The position numbers were made by a program, and so were the translations under genes. A DNA stretch of 64,000 nt from Lentilactobacillus fungorum (GTDB lineage: Bacteria; Bacillota; Bacilli; Lactobacillales; Lactobacillaceae): contig NZ_BNJR01000007.1 of NCBI RefSeq assembly GCF_016860605.1, positions 165,477-229,476 of the forward strand. The letters run 5' to 3'. A model generated the notes under the pieces. It saw only the letters and a list, made by a program, of their open reading frames with translations. It was not told the DNA's origin and made no database searches. This document shows positions 43,161-51,500 of the stretch, piece after piece (position 1 is the first letter of the stretch; every line of letters starts with the position of its first letter).

Positions 43161-43970
43161 TTATTCAGTCGGTTTAGATTCAATCAAATCAGCGGCTGCC
43201 CTAAATGATTGAATCAGGGCTTGCTTGTCGGTGGCCCGCATTAAGGTTTCCCCGATTAAGACGCCTTTAAATCCAGCGCCCGCTAACGTGGCAACGTCTG
43301 CTTGGGTTTGAATGCCACTTTCGGCAATTACCGGAATTTCGGTGGGCACCAAGGCTTTCATTTTTAAACTGTTATTGAAATCGACGTGAAAGTCTTTAAG
43401 ATTGCGATTGTTGATCCCAATGATTTTGGCCCCGGATTTGAGGGCTCGACCCACTTCTGCTTTCGTGTATGCTTCAACGATTGCCTGCATGCCCAGCTGT
43501 TCGGCTAGCTCCCGGTATTCTTTGAGCTGGGTATCATCTAAAATTGCGACGATTAATAAGATTATTCCGGCCCCGTTGGCTTTGGCCTCATAAATCATGT
43601 AAGGATCGATCGTAAAGTCTTTTCGCAAGGTTGGCACCGAGAGGGCTTGGCTGATTTCATTGAGGTAGTTCAGCCGGCCGTTAAAGTATTTGGGCTCGGT
43701 TAGTACTGAAACTGCCTCCGCGCCGGCTGACGCATACGTTTGGGCAATTTGTAGGTAAGGGAAGCTGCTTACGATGGTGCCTTTGGATGGGGATGATTTT
43801 TTGACCTCGGCAATAACGTGCAACCCTGGGTGATTTAATATAGAAAGAAAATCTGGTTTGAGGTTAACTGACAGTTGATCAACCTGCCGTTTTAAAGCCG
43901 CGAGTGGCAGTTGGGATTGGTGTTTTGCCAATCTGGCTTTGGTTGCCGCTACAAGATCATCTAAAATCAT
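43161..43970 (-). CDS. trpC: Indole-3-glycerol phosphate synthase
   Basis: A 269-residue TIM-barrel protein with [13 protein letters not shown] (catalytic Lys), [45 protein letters not shown] and [11 protein letters not shown]. It closes the indole ring from CdRP. It overlaps trpD by 4 bases (ATGA), again coupled. Confidence 0.96.
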   Translation of the reverse strand: MILDDLVAATKARLAKHQSQLPLAALKRQVDQLSVNLKPDFLSILNHPGLHVIAEVKKSSPSKGTIVSSFPYLQIAQTYASAGAEAVSVLTEPKYFNGRLNYLNEISQALSVPTLRKDFTIDPYMIYEAKANGAGIILLIVAILDDTQLKEYRELAEQLGMQAIVEAYTKAEVGRALKSGAKIIGINNRNLKDFHVDFNNSLKMKALVPTEIPVIAESGIQTQADVATLAGAGFKGVLIGETLMRATDKQALIQSFRAAADLIESKPTE

Positions 43971-44992
43971 GCCACCACATCCTTACGTTGATTTGAAAAG
44001 GCAATGAGGCGGTCAAGTTCAGCTTGAGCTTTGCCACTATCAATGGTTTTAGCCGCTAAGTCGATGCCAGCTTGAATGGACAATTCCGGATGGGCGAGGT
44101 GTAAGGCTGAACCGGCATTTAATAAGACGATATCGCGTTTTGGACCCTGCTTGCCAGCCAAGATATCGCGGGTGATTTGGCCGTTTTCTTCAGGCGTGCC
44201 GCCGACTAAATCATCGCGATTGGCTCGTTTGAAGCCAAATTGTTCTGGCGTTAAGACGTAGCTGGTTAATTGCCCATTTCTTAATTCAACGACCGCCGTT
44301 TTATCGGCAACTGTCATTTCGTCTAAGCCGTCGCGGCCATGAATAACCATGGCATTTTGGACACCCAATTTTTTAAGGACGTTAGCCAGTGGTTCAAGTA
44401 AGCTTTCATCATAAACCCCGAGTAATTGTTGAGTTGGGTGAGCGGGGTTGGCTAAGGGGCCGAGAATGTTGAAAATGGTGCGAATGCCCAGTTGCTTTCT
44501 AACTGGTGCCACGTACTTCATGGATTTGTGATACTCTTGTGCGAATAAGAAGCAGAGGTTGTTTTCCTTTAGGCTTTCAAAGCTGGTAGCGGGATTTTCG
44601 TTAATATCCAACCCCAAAGCTTCAAAGACGTCGGCAGCGCCACTCTTGGATGAAGCGGCCCGGTTGCCGTGTTTAGCAACCTTGGTGCCAGTAGCGGCTA
44701 CTACAATGGCGCTGGTGGTTGAAATGTTGAAGGTATTCGCGTGATCACCGCCTGTACCAACGATTTCTAAGACGTTGCCGGCTTCAGGGAATTTCAAGGC
44801 GTGATTGCGCATGGATGAGGCCGCCCCCGCAATCTCGTCGATGGTTGGGTTTTTAGCAGTTAAAGCAGTTAAGAGACTGGCTGTTTCGATTTCAGACGTT
44901 TGACCGTTCATAATTTCGTCAAGAACGGCTTGGCTTTCATCAAAGGTAAGGTTTTCGTGGTTGACAACTTTTTCAATGGCTTGTTTAATCAT
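43967..44992 (-). CDS. trpD: Anthranilate phosphoribosyltransferase
   Basis: A 341-residue class IV phosphoribosyltransferase with [20 protein letters not shown] (PRPP site), [15 protein letters not shown] and GPLANPA. It transfers phosphoribose to anthranilate. ATG 44992 follows GGAGGAATTTATT at the end of a repeat element. It is the first structural gene, and trpE and trpG that make anthranilate are not present, though they usually sit upstream of it. Confidence 0.96.
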   Translation of the reverse strand: MIKQAIEKVVNHENLTFDESQAVLDEIMNGQTSEIETASLLTALTAKNPTIDEIAGAASSMRNHALKFPEAGNVLEIVGTGGDHANTFNISTTSAIVVAATGTKVAKHGNRAASSKSGAADVFEALGLDINENPATSFESLKENNLCFLFAQEYHKSMKYVAPVRKQLGIRTIFNILGPLANPAHPTQQLLGVYDESLLEPLANVLKKLGVQNAMVIHGRDGLDEMTVADKTAVVELRNGQLTSYVLTPEQFGFKRANRDDLVGGTPEENGQITRDILAGKQGPKRDIVLLNAGSALHLAHPELSIQAGIDLAAKTIDSGKAQAELDRLIAFSNQRKDVVA

Positions 44993-45010
44993 AATAAATT
45001 CCTCCAAATA

Positions 45011-45130
45011 TAGTGAGCGGAGCAAAGCGGTTAGAAAGCGGAGCCTAAGTTAACTTGGCCGGAAATCCCGGGCTTGGATTTTTGGACAAGTTGACTTAGG
45101 TGCAGCTTTCTGCTTTGCGCAGCTGTCCTA
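45011..45130 (-). repeat. Structured 5' UTR repeat, copy B
   Basis: Read on the minus strand: GGACAGCTGCGCAAAGCAGAAAGC as 5' arm, an apical stem CCTAAGTCAACTTG/CAAGTTAACTTAGG, and 3' arm GCTTTCTAACCGCTTTGC ending CTCACTA, 6 bases before the GGAGGA of trpD. Copies B and C are tandem with the same TTACTAGGACAGCT boundary. Confidence 0.85.
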
Positions 45131-45134
45131 GTAA

Positions 45135-45255
45135 TAGTGAGCGGAGTAAAGCGATTAGAAAGCGTAGTGTAAGGCTCCTCAGCCAGAAATTCCCGGTTCT
45201 GGAATTTTTGGTTGAGGTGCTTACACGGAGCTTTCTGCTTTGTGCAGCTGTCCTA
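45135..45255 (-). repeat. Structured 5' UTR repeat, copy C
   Basis: A tandem neighbour of copy B, with arms GCACAAAGCAGAAAGC and GCTTTCTAATCGCTTTAC and a different apical stem (CCTCAACCAAAAATT.../GGGAATTTCTGGCTGAGG). No start codon follows directly because copy B intervenes. Confidence 0.8.
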
Positions 45256-45285
45256 GTAAGTGTCTAGTGATTGACTAATTGAAAT

Positions 45286-45327
45286 TCAGTATGTGAGTTG
45301 CCATCGTTTAATTTCGTTAGTATTCAT
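45286..45327 (-). CDS. 13-residue leader ORF between T-box and trpD
   Basis: On the minus strand, AATGGAGGT and 8 bases precede an ATG (45327) that opens a 13-codon frame, MNTNEIKRWQLTY, with one Trp codon. It lies just downstream of the T-box terminator. It could be a short leader peptide or the start of a lost gene such as trpE. The translation signal is good but function is unproven. Confidence 0.4.
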   Translation of the reverse strand: MNTNEIKRWQLTY

Positions 45328-45348
45328 AGTGGAAACCTCCATTTAAGT

Positions 45349-45660
45349 AAAAAAATAATCCGCCCATAACTTCATACAAGTTAAGGACGGATTATTCCGC
45401 GGTGCCACCTTAGTTCAATTAATCAGGGTAGATAAATAAAGTTAACTTCATCTATTAAGTTCCCCAATTAATTACGCTTAGCAAGGGACTAACATCCCTC
45501 CGACAACTGACGTATGCCAACACGTTTTTCCGTACTCGTTACCTTTCGGGAAAACCCTCAGTGGTCCATTTAATTATCTGCGTTCGGCTGCACTCTCATC
45601 AACGGCAGCTCTCTGTGCGTGCACAATAATCTTGATCTCCACTTCATCGGTTTTATGGAC
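45349..45660 (-). promoter_or_regulatory. Tryptophan T-box riboswitch
   Basis: The minus strand has the T-box antiterminator sequence AAGGTGGCACCGCGG (about 45398-45412), a terminator stem AATAATCCGTCC/GGGCGGATTATT with T-run (45349-45396), and a stem I region whose specifier-loop sequence AAATGGACCACTGAGGG holds TGG (45566-45568), the Trp codon. Uncharged tRNA-Trp would allow readthrough into trpDCFBA. Confidence 0.92.
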
Positions 45661-45679
45661 GAATTAATTGTTGCTTTGT

Positions 45680-45708
45680 ATATTAGAGGCTTATCATGGG
45701 AATGTCAA
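45680..45708 (-). promoter_or_regulatory. Promoter of the trp operon
   Basis: Minus-strand TTGACA (45703-45708) and TAATAT (45680-45685) are 17 bp apart, just upstream of the T-box leader. A near-ideal sigma-A promoter. Confidence 0.85.
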
Positions 45709-45787
45709 TAGATTTTAATTAAATAATTTAAAAATTACGGTTGTAAGGGACGGTAAAGCTGGAAAAAGCGATTGTGAATACGATTAA

Positions 45788-45834
45788 GAAGCTTTTCCAT
45801 GCTAAAAACAGTTTCTTCAGCTTGGAAAAGCTTC
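45788..45834. repeat. 12-bp inverted repeat downstream of HigA-like gene
   Basis: GAAGCTTTTCCA and TGGAAAAGCTTC face each other across 23 bases, 55 bases beyond the antitoxin stop. It has no T-run, but may end the toxin-antitoxin transcript. The remaining bases 45709-45787 show nothing else. Confidence 0.5.
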
Positions 45835-45888
45835 CTGTTGAAATCATGTTGTTGAGAAAATAACTTAAATCACGGCTAACAATTCCCT

Positions 45889-46167
45889 TTAATTTAAAGA
45901 AATTTCTAGCTTCTTACCAAGAGCAGTTGCTAGCTTTTCTAAGGTAGCCAAACTCGTATTATCTGCTAACTCAACGCGGGCAACTGTACGTTGAGGCACC
46001 CCGGCTGCGTTCGCTAGATCTCTTTGTGATAAGCCAGCCGCTTCACGCGCCTTCATAAATCTATGAGCAGCGATTAGTCGCGTCTTTCCTTGTTCATATT
46101 CAACTTTTGTTTGAGGGGTGTCCGTGTATTCTTGAATAAGTGAATCGAGTTTTTCAGTTTTAGGCAT
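45889..46167 (-). CDS. XRE family antitoxin (HigA-like)
   Basis: A 92-residue protein with a helix-turn-helix at about 38-90 (FMKAREAAGLSQRDLANAAG, VPQRTVARVELADNTSLAT). It follows the toxin gene by 5 bases, the toxin-first order of HigBA-type modules. It would neutralise the toxin and repress the promoter. Confidence 0.9.
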   Translation of the reverse strand: MPKTEKLDSLIQEYTDTPQTKVEYEQGKTRLIAAHRFMKAREAAGLSQRDLANAAGVPQRTVARVELADNTSLATLEKLATALGKKLEISLN

Positions 46168-46172
46168 CTAGC

Positions 46173-46538
46173 TCACTTCCCTTTCCTAAGTTCTCGTAAG
46201 AATTCTTGACGGATTTGTTCACCGTGTTGAATTTGTGCTGGCGGTGTTTTGGGCGTTTTCTTGGTAAAACCGTGGGTAATTATATAACGGCCATCAACAA
46301 CGTGAAAGTAAATGACTCGCTGGATGTTAGAACCCACTTTAGATCGAACTTCAAACAGCTTATGGCTGAGCCGTTTAACCCACTTCATTTTAGCCGCATC
46401 TTGAATACCTACCTCAGAGATTGCGTCCAGCGTATACAAAACTTTGCGCGCATCCTTATCTGGAAGACTAGCAAGAAACTCTCGAAATTCGTTATGACCA
46501 TTGGGCCGGATGTAAGCTTCAAAGGTTATTTTTTTCAT
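46173..46538 (-). CDS. RelE/HigB-like toxin (Gp49 family)
   Basis: A 121-residue RelE-superfamily toxin with FREFLASLPDKDARKVLYTL, KWVKRLSHKLFEVRSKVGSN, QRVIYFHVVDGRYIITHGFT and KKTPKTPPAQI, the phage-derived Gp49/HigB pattern with basic catalytic residues. ATG 46538 has no ribosome binding site. The -10 box lies only 6 bases upstream, so the mRNA is predicted to be leaderless. Confidence 0.9.
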   Translation of the reverse strand: MKKITFEAYIRPNGHNEFREFLASLPDKDARKVLYTLDAISEVGIQDAAKMKWVKRLSHKLFEVRSKVGSNIQRVIYFHVVDGRYIITHGFTKKTPKTPPAQIQHGEQIRQEFLRELRKGK

Positions 46539-46544
46539 GAACTA

Positions 46545-46589
46545 ATCATAAACTACTTTTCAATATGAGTCAATATATTTACTCATATT
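46545..46589 (-). promoter_or_regulatory. Promoter and operator of the toxin-first module
   Basis: Minus-strand TTGACT (46568-46573) and TATGAT (46545-46550) are 17 bp apart. The inverted repeat AATATGAGT-N10-ACTCATATT (46562-46589) overlaps the -35 box. Transcription should start at or very near the ATG. Bases 46590-46767 contain no gene. Confidence 0.8.
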
Positions 46590-46767
46590 AAAATTGATCA
46601 ATTATTTTCTAACCCAATTCTTTCGCCAATTTAGTGCCCGCAAACTGATAAGTCACTTCTAGCAAGCGCTTAATTGTAAAATTAGTCGATTGATTTGGCT
46701 GAGCCCTAGTATTTTGTTAACAGACGTGGTATCACAGAGCAAGAGAGAATGTTCCAGAGATTTTGAA

Positions 46768-46885
46768 GACAGTCGCGCAAAGCAGAAGGCTACGCGTAAG
46801 CACCTCAGACAGAAATTCTAAACCCGAAAATTTCTGTCTGAGGGGACTTGCGTTTTGATTTCTAACGGCTTTGCCCTGCTCACTT
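46768..46885 (+). repeat. Structured 5' UTR repeat, copy D
   Basis: Arms GCGCAAAGCAGAAGGC and CTAACGGCTTTGC, with an apical stem CCTCAGACAGAAATT/AATTTCTGTCTGAGG of 15 perfect pairs. It ends at CTCACTTA, 7 bases before AGGAGGAATTTT and the TTG start of the SemiSWEET gene. Confidence 0.85.
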
Positions 46886-46903
46886 ATTTTTAGGAGGAAT
46901 TTT

Positions 46904-47215
46904 TTGCAAAATCAACTGAGCCACCCAGGCGGCCATTCAGTACATTCAGGGAAACATATTCTAAGGGAAGATCGGATTGTTGGTGATATTGCGACAATTG
47001 CCAACATGATTATGTACATTTCATACATAGGCGAAATTATGCAAAATTTGAACGGCAACCCAACGTCGTTCATTCAGCCGTTTTGTGCGGCGATCAATGC
47101 CGCGCTTTGGGTTGCTTACGGCTGGGTTAAGCCCAAGCGGGATTGGATCTTGATCGTGGCCGATGTGCCGGGAGTGATATTTGGATTGATTGCGGCTTTC
47201 ACAGCAATAACATAA
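46904..47215 (+). CDS. SemiSWEET family sugar transporter
   Basis: A 103-residue protein with three membrane helices (a single triple-helix bundle), with IATIANMIMYISYIGEIMQN, NPTSFIQPFCAAINAALWVA and YGWVKPKRDW. This is the PQ-loop/SemiSWEET pattern. It would dimerise to move sugars down a gradient. TTG 46904 is chosen for AGGAGGAATTT just upstream. Downstream bases 47216-47492 hold only the promoter of the next gene (TATAAT at 47438-47443). Confidence 0.85.
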   Translation: MQNQLSHPGGHSVHSGKHILREDRIVGDIATIANMIMYISYIGEIMQNLNGNPTSFIQPFCAAINAALWVAYGWVKPKRDWILIVADVPGVIFGLIAAFTAIT

Positions 47216-47492
47216 TGATCGTAATACATCGTAAAATGGTTAGTAATCACTAAATAGGTTACTGTTTTGCAAGGCTGCCTTCAAAATAATAATATTGGCG
47301 CAAGCATAGTGTGAAAAATTGCCGGGTTGTCAGCTGCGGCTGTTTCTAGGATCTTAGACGGATATAGGCGACACAGCGATTGCATCGATGCTTTAAAGGC
47401 GTTGAGAAGAATTGTTTTGTGAAATATTCGATCGTGATATAATGTGATTAGTAATTACGGGTGAATACGAACGACATTTTAGGAGGCATTTT

Positions 47493-47726
47493 ATGAAAAC
47501 ACCAACTAATCATGAATCCGTTAAAGTACGTAAGCAAGGAAATTCAACGACGATTACGCTTCCAAAATATCTCAATGTCAAAGTTGGTCAAGAATACTAT
47601 CCTATTAAACAAGATAATGGACAAATTATTCTCATTCCTAAGGTTGAAGACTATTTTTCTTCCAATGAAATGGATTTGACGCAACATGAAAGTTATAAAC
47701 CTGAGGGAGCAGAATGGCATGATTAG
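47493..47726 (+). CDS. MazE/PemI-like antitoxin
   Basis: A 77-residue AbrB-fold antitoxin with VKVRKQGNSTTITLPKYLNV (DNA-binding swapped hairpin) and an acidic end (EGAEWHD). AGGAGGCATTTT precedes ATG 47493. It overlaps the toxin by 8 bases (ATGATTAG). Confidence 0.88.
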   Translation: MKTPTNHESVKVRKQGNSTTITLPKYLNVKVGQEYYPIKQDNGQIILIPKVEDYFSSNEMDLTQHESYKPEGAEWHD

Positions 47727-48120
47727 AAGCCCTAAGCAAAAGGACGTTATATGCTTAAATTTTAGTCCAAGTAAAGGATATGAAATTCAGCAGCCACACC
47801 CGGCTTTGGTGTTAAGCCGCACAGAATATAATCAGAAAACTAACCTGGTCATTGTGTGTCCAATTACAAGTAACACGGTTTTAAGGCATCAGGAGGATAA
47901 TCACACAGCAATATACAAGAGTGATAAGCATCCTTATATGATAAAAATTATCGATTATCGTTCCGCTGGTTTGGAACACGAAAGTTTAGTTAATCCAATT
48001 CAAATGTACAGTTTAGATTATCGCAAACGTGATTTTAACATTCTTGGAAGCGTATCAGATGACCTATTATTTCGGGTTTGGCAACAAGTCTTGCTCAACT
48101 TTAACTTGCCACAGTTTTAA
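47719..48120 (+). CDS. PemK/MazF family endoribonuclease toxin
   Basis: A 133-residue PemK/MazF-fold toxin with CLNFSPSKGYEIQQPHPALV, IVCPITSNT and a C-terminal LGSVSDDLLFRVWQQVL. ATG 47719 lies in the antitoxin stop region. The usual Arg-Arg-Pro loop reads QPHP here, so cleavage specificity may differ. It cleaves mRNA at short motifs if active. Confidence 0.88.
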   Translation: MIRSPKQKDVICLNFSPSKGYEIQQPHPALVLSRTEYNQKTNLVIVCPITSNTVLRHQEDNHTAIYKSDKHPYMIKIIDYRSAGLEHESLVNPIQMYSLDYRKRDFNILGSVSDDLLFRVWQQVLLNFNLPQF

Positions 48121-48154
48121 GACTAACTAATTAGGCAGTATTGGAGGCTCTCAA

Positions 48155-48940
48155 ATGAAAATAACCATTTCCCTCGCCCAATTAAACGTTTTCTTCGGTG
48201 ATCCAGATAAAAACTTTGCTCAAATTGAACCCGCTGTTAAGCAAGCTGCGGCCGAAGATGCCGATATTGTCGTGTTTCCGGAGATGTGGAATACCGGCTA
48301 TGATTTAACTAGGTTGAGTACGGTCGCCGATAAGAATGGTGAACGCACTCAAGCGTTGTTAGCAGCGTTGGCTAAGAAATACCAGCTTATCATCCACGGC
48401 GGCTCAGTTTCAACGGCTCAAAACGGCGCCTTTTATAACACGACCTATATTTTTGGCCCGGACGGGAATTTACTGACGACCTATGACAAGGTTCATCTGT
48501 TTGGCCTGATGAACGAGGATAAATATTTGGCAGCCGGCCACGATGAAGACCATTTTCAGGTCAAAGGGATTGATGCCACCAGTGTGATTTGTTACGACAT
48601 TCGGTTTCCAGAATGGCTGCGGACATTGAGCTTGGATAACAGTCGAATGATTTTTGTGCCTGCTGAATGGCCAACTAGTCGCATGAACCAGTGGCGGCGA
48701 TTGTTGGCGGCCCGGGCAATCGAGAACCAAAGCTTTGTCGTTGCCGTGAATCGTGTGGGCAGCGATCCAGATAATCCATTTGGCGGCCATTCAGGCATTT
48801 ATAACCCGATGGGCGACGAAATCGTAACGTTAGATGATCAGCCCCAGCTCAAAACGGTGACGATCGATACCCAAGAAACGGATGACGCCCGCGGTTTTAT
48901 GCCAGTGTTTGCCGATCGACGGCCGGAATTGTATCGATAA
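48155..48940 (+). CDS. Carbon-nitrogen hydrolase, omega-amidase type
   Basis: A 261-residue nitrilase-superfamily enzyme. The Glu-Lys-Cys triad is visible in VFPEMWNTGYD (about 42-52), TYDKVHLFG (about 109-117) and VICYDIRFPEW (about 146-156). It resembles YafV/omega-amidase, which repairs or recycles alpha-ketoglutaramate-type amides. Ribosome binding site is TTGGAGG. Confidence 0.9.
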   Translation: MKITISLAQLNVFFGDPDKNFAQIEPAVKQAAAEDADIVVFPEMWNTGYDLTRLSTVADKNGERTQALLAALAKKYQLIIHGGSVSTAQNGAFYNTTYIFGPDGNLLTTYDKVHLFGLMNEDKYLAAGHDEDHFQVKGIDATSVICYDIRFPEWLRTLSLDNSRMIFVPAEWPTSRMNQWRRLLAARAIENQSFVVAVNRVGSDPDNPFGGHSGIYNPMGDEIVTLDDQPQLKTVTIDTQETDDARGFMPVFADRRPELYR

Positions 48941-49008
48941 TTGAGCAAAACAATTTGGCAGATACGACATATAGAAAAATAGGTCGTATCTCTAATTTGA
49001 GATAAACC

Positions 49009-49066
49009 AAATAAAGTGCCAAGCAAGATTAAGGAGACTACCTTAACTTTGTTTGGCACTTTATTT
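49009..49066. terminator. Two-way terminator
   Basis: A long stem AAATAAAGTGCCAA.../...TTGGCACTTTATTT, with TTAAGG/CCTTAA inside, lies between the convergent amidase and acetyltransferase genes. A second small perfect stem GATACGAC/GTCGTATC lies at 48961-48990. Confidence 0.85.
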
Positions 49067-49067
49067 G

Positions 49068-49685
49068 TCAAAAGAGTTCTTTTTTCAAATGAATATCGTC
49101 TTCCTTGGTAATCTCTCGAATCACTCTACAAGGATTGCCAACCGCTAATGAATTCGCTGGAATATCGCGAGTGACGACGCTGCCGGCACCAATGACGCAG
49201 CCGTCGCCAATTGTCACGCCACCGATAACGGTCACGTTACTAGCGAGCCAACAGTTGCTGCCAATCGTAATGGGCTTGGCGTATTCGTCGTCATACTGGG
49301 TGCCATCGGCCTTGAGTTTAACGTTGCGGTCTTGGAAGCGCAGCGGGTGAACCGGTGTGACTAAGGTGGTGTTTGGGCCTACCAAGACGTTATCACCAAT
49401 GGCTACTGGGCAAGAATCAAGCACGGTGAAGTGGGTGTTGGCGTAAAAATTCCTACCGATTTTGGTGTGAATCCCGTAGTCGAAGAAAATCGGGCCTAAA
49501 AAGAACGTGCCAGCTTTGCGATGAGGCAGTAGTTTAGCTAAAATGGCATCACGCGTTTCGACTTCATCTTCAAACGTGTCATTATAGCGTTTAGAAAGCC
49601 GATGGGCGGCGACTTGCGCTTTAGCCAGTTTGGGATCGCTGGGGTCGTAAATTTTGCCACTAAGCATTTTGTCGGTTTCGGTCAT
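49068..49685 (-). CDS. Maltose/galactoside O-acetyltransferase
   Basis: A 205-residue left-handed beta-helix acetyltransferase of the Maa/LacA/NodL group, with an N-terminal helical cap (MLSGKIYDPSDPKLAKAQ) and hexapeptide repeats (IGDNVLVGPNTTLVTPVHPL with catalytic His, IGSNCWLASNVTVIGGVTIG, IGAGSVVTRDIPANSLAVGN). It acetylates a sugar hydroxyl with acetyl-CoA. ATG 49685 follows GGAGGAAC. Confidence 0.92.
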   Translation of the reverse strand: MTETDKMLSGKIYDPSDPKLAKAQVAAHRLSKRYNDTFEDEVETRDAILAKLLPHRKAGTFFLGPIFFDYGIHTKIGRNFYANTHFTVLDSCPVAIGDNVLVGPNTTLVTPVHPLRFQDRNVKLKADGTQYDDEYAKPITIGSNCWLASNVTVIGGVTIGDGCVIGAGSVVTRDIPANSLAVGNPCRVIREITKEDDIHLKKELF

Positions 49686-49831
49686 GATGTTCCTCCAGTA
49701 AAGTATTTGATGGGTTAAATTTTATGCTAAATGAAAACGCTTGTCGAACTGTAAAATTTATGTATCTTTTGTCTAAGTTTACTTTACTTTATTAAATGTA
49801 TAATTTATACTCATTAGCAAAGGTGATGGTG

Positions 49832-50071
49832 ATGAAGAAGAATTTTGGTGATTCAATTTCGAATAAAGTATATGAATATCGCGTTTTGGCGAGGATGTCC
49901 CAAAAAGAACTTGCTGAAAAAGTTGGCGTAACTAAACAAACAATTTTTGTGATGGAGAAGGGTAATTATATACCTTCGCTTCTATTGGCCTTTAGGATTG
50001 CGGATTTTTTTAAGGTTGATGTAGCAGATATTTTTGCGTATTTGAAAGGAAATGATGAGAATGATAGGTGA
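49832..50071 (+). CDS. XRE family transcriptional regulator
   Basis: A 79-residue protein that is almost entirely a Cro/CI helix-turn-helix (VYEYRVLARMSQKELAEKVG, VTKQTIFVMEKGNYIPSLLL, FFKVDVADIF). ATG 49832 has AAAGGTGATG upstream and a TATAAT at 49799-49804. It is the first gene of an operon with a membrane protein, a small peptide and an ABC transporter, and probably controls it. Confidence 0.88.
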   Translation: MKKNFGDSISNKVYEYRVLARMSQKELAEKVGVTKQTIFVMEKGNYIPSLLLAFRIADFFKVDVADIFAYLKGNDENDR

Positions 50072-50390
50072 TACTTGGTTTGAACCATTAAGAGCATGGG
50101 CGGAACAGTCTGTTGGAAATTATAATCAATTAATTGGGAGTTGCCTTGTGTTTTTCTTGGCTACAAGTATTTTTTACTGTTATGAATGGTTATATCTCTG
50201 GCATACTGATGAAAGGACTAAAGTTATTCGTTATGCGAGTGCTTACTGGATGTTTAGTGTACTAGTCCTCTGCGATTTTTTGTTACCTAAAGCGTACATG
50301 TGGCATGTTTTCTTCTTACTTAAGTATGGACTGGTCTTCATGGTCGGGGCGTTTTATTTGGTTATTCAAAAGTATCGAGATGCCGCTTAA
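50061..50390 (+). CDS. Membrane protein of XRE-ABC operon
   Basis: A protein of about 109 residues with three hydrophobic segments (IGSCLVFFLATSIFYCYEWL, YWMFSVLVLCDFLL, VFFLLKYGLVFMVGAFYLVI). ATG 50052, 50055 and 50061 are all in frame after AAAGGA. I favour 50061 for spacing. It overlaps the regulator gene. No family is recognised. The regulator may sense through it. Confidence 0.65.
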   Translation: MIGDTWFEPLRAWAEQSVGNYNQLIGSCLVFFLATSIFYCYEWLYLWHTDERTKVIRYASAYWMFSVLVLCDFLLPKAYMWHVFFLLKYGLVFMVGAFYLVIQKYRDAA

Positions 50391-50419
50391 ATTGAGTGCC
50401 TGCTACGGGAGAGATGCAG

Positions 50420-50521
50420 ATGATTAAGTTGATTTTTCAATTTGGAATCCATATCATGCCGGTTATTGCTTTACTGGGATTGGCATTTGTGATTGGTTTT
50501 ACCGTTGGATTATATTATTGA
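50420..50521 (+). CDS. 33-residue membrane peptide
   Basis: A short frame (ATG 50420, GGGAGAG upstream) encoding a single hydrophobic helix (MPVIALLGLAFVIGFTVGLY). It sits between the membrane protein and the ABC ATPase in the same operon. Its size and place suggest a small transporter subunit or regulator peptide. It is not similar to a bacteriocin that I know. Confidence 0.45.
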   Translation: MIKLIFQFGIHIMPVIALLGLAFVIGFTVGLYY

Positions 50522-50595
50522 TCTGTGCAAGGTTGGATATACTTTAGGGACGTAAATGGCGACATGAACGAGTACAGTGAAAGGAGAAGGCTAAT

Positions 50596-51480
50596 TTGAA
50601 CTCAGTACTATCTGTGCAAAATCTCATCAAGAACTTTAAAAGTAACCAAGTTCTCCATAACGTTACTTTTAATTGTAAAAAGGGACGCATTGTTGGCCTG
50701 ATTGGTGCCAATGGCGCAGGCAAAACAACAATTATGAAATCAATCCTTGGATTGGTGAAAAGTCGAGGTGCTATTAAGATAAACGGTGAAACTGTCCATT
50801 TTAATCATGCTGGAGGTGTTGATTCTGTCGGTGCATTAATTGAATATCCAGGAATTTATCCTTATTTAACTGGTAAAGAACACCTGAATATGCTTGCTAC
50901 GAATGAAAACAAACAAGCAATTAGTAAGTTGATTTCTGACCTAAAAATGGCTGGTTATATTGATAAACGTGCAAAGAATTATTCACTAGGAATGAGACAA
51001 AAGCTCGGTATTGCAATGGCATTAGTGAATCATCCAGATTTAGTTATATTAGATGAACCGATGAATGGATTGGATCCTCAAGCAACCTATGATTTAAGAC
51101 AATTGATTTTATCCAGGGCACAAGCTGGTACAACTTTTTTAATTTCAAGTCATATTTTATCCGAGCTACAAAAACTAGCAAATGATGTCATTGTTCTTGA
51201 TAAGGGTCGCATAGTTAGAAGTACAACAATGGGAGAGCTTCTCTCAAAGAGTTTGAAAAGGGTTATATTCAAAACCAGTGATGATGGCAGAGCAAAAAGT
51301 ATTTTACAAGCGAGCGGTTATCATTTGGAATTGGGCAGCCAGGTTAAAATTACTCTCAAGGAGGGGGAGGGCATTGAAGAAGCAGTTAAACAACTAACTA
51401 GACGAAACGTTCTTATTGAGGATATCGTGCAGGAAAACAATGACTTGGAAAAAGTGGTCTTAAACTTGATTAAAGGTTAG
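50596..51480 (+). CDS. ABC transporter ATPase (BcrA-like)
   Basis: A 294-residue ATPase with Walker A GANGAGKTT (about 38-46), a signature reading YSLGMRQKLGIA (about 130-141) and Walker B LVILDEPMNGLDP, followed by SSHILSEL. The LGMRQ signature marks the bacitracin/lantibiotic export-immunity group. TTG 50596 is the start after AAGGAGAAGG. It pairs with the permease 20 bases downstream. Confidence 0.92.
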   Translation: MNSVLSVQNLIKNFKSNQVLHNVTFNCKKGRIVGLIGANGAGKTTIMKSILGLVKSRGAIKINGETVHFNHAGGVDSVGALIEYPGIYPYLTGKEHLNMLATNENKQAISKLISDLKMAGYIDKRAKNYSLGMRQKLGIAMALVNHPDLVILDEPMNGLDPQATYDLRQLILSRAQAGTTFLISSHILSELQKLANDVIVLDKGRIVRSTTMGELLSKSLKRVIFKTSDDGRAKSILQASGYHLELGSQVKITLKEGEGIEEAVKQLTRRNVLIEDIVQENNDLEKVVLNLIKG

Positions 51481-51500
51481 ACAAAGGAGGCTATAGTATA

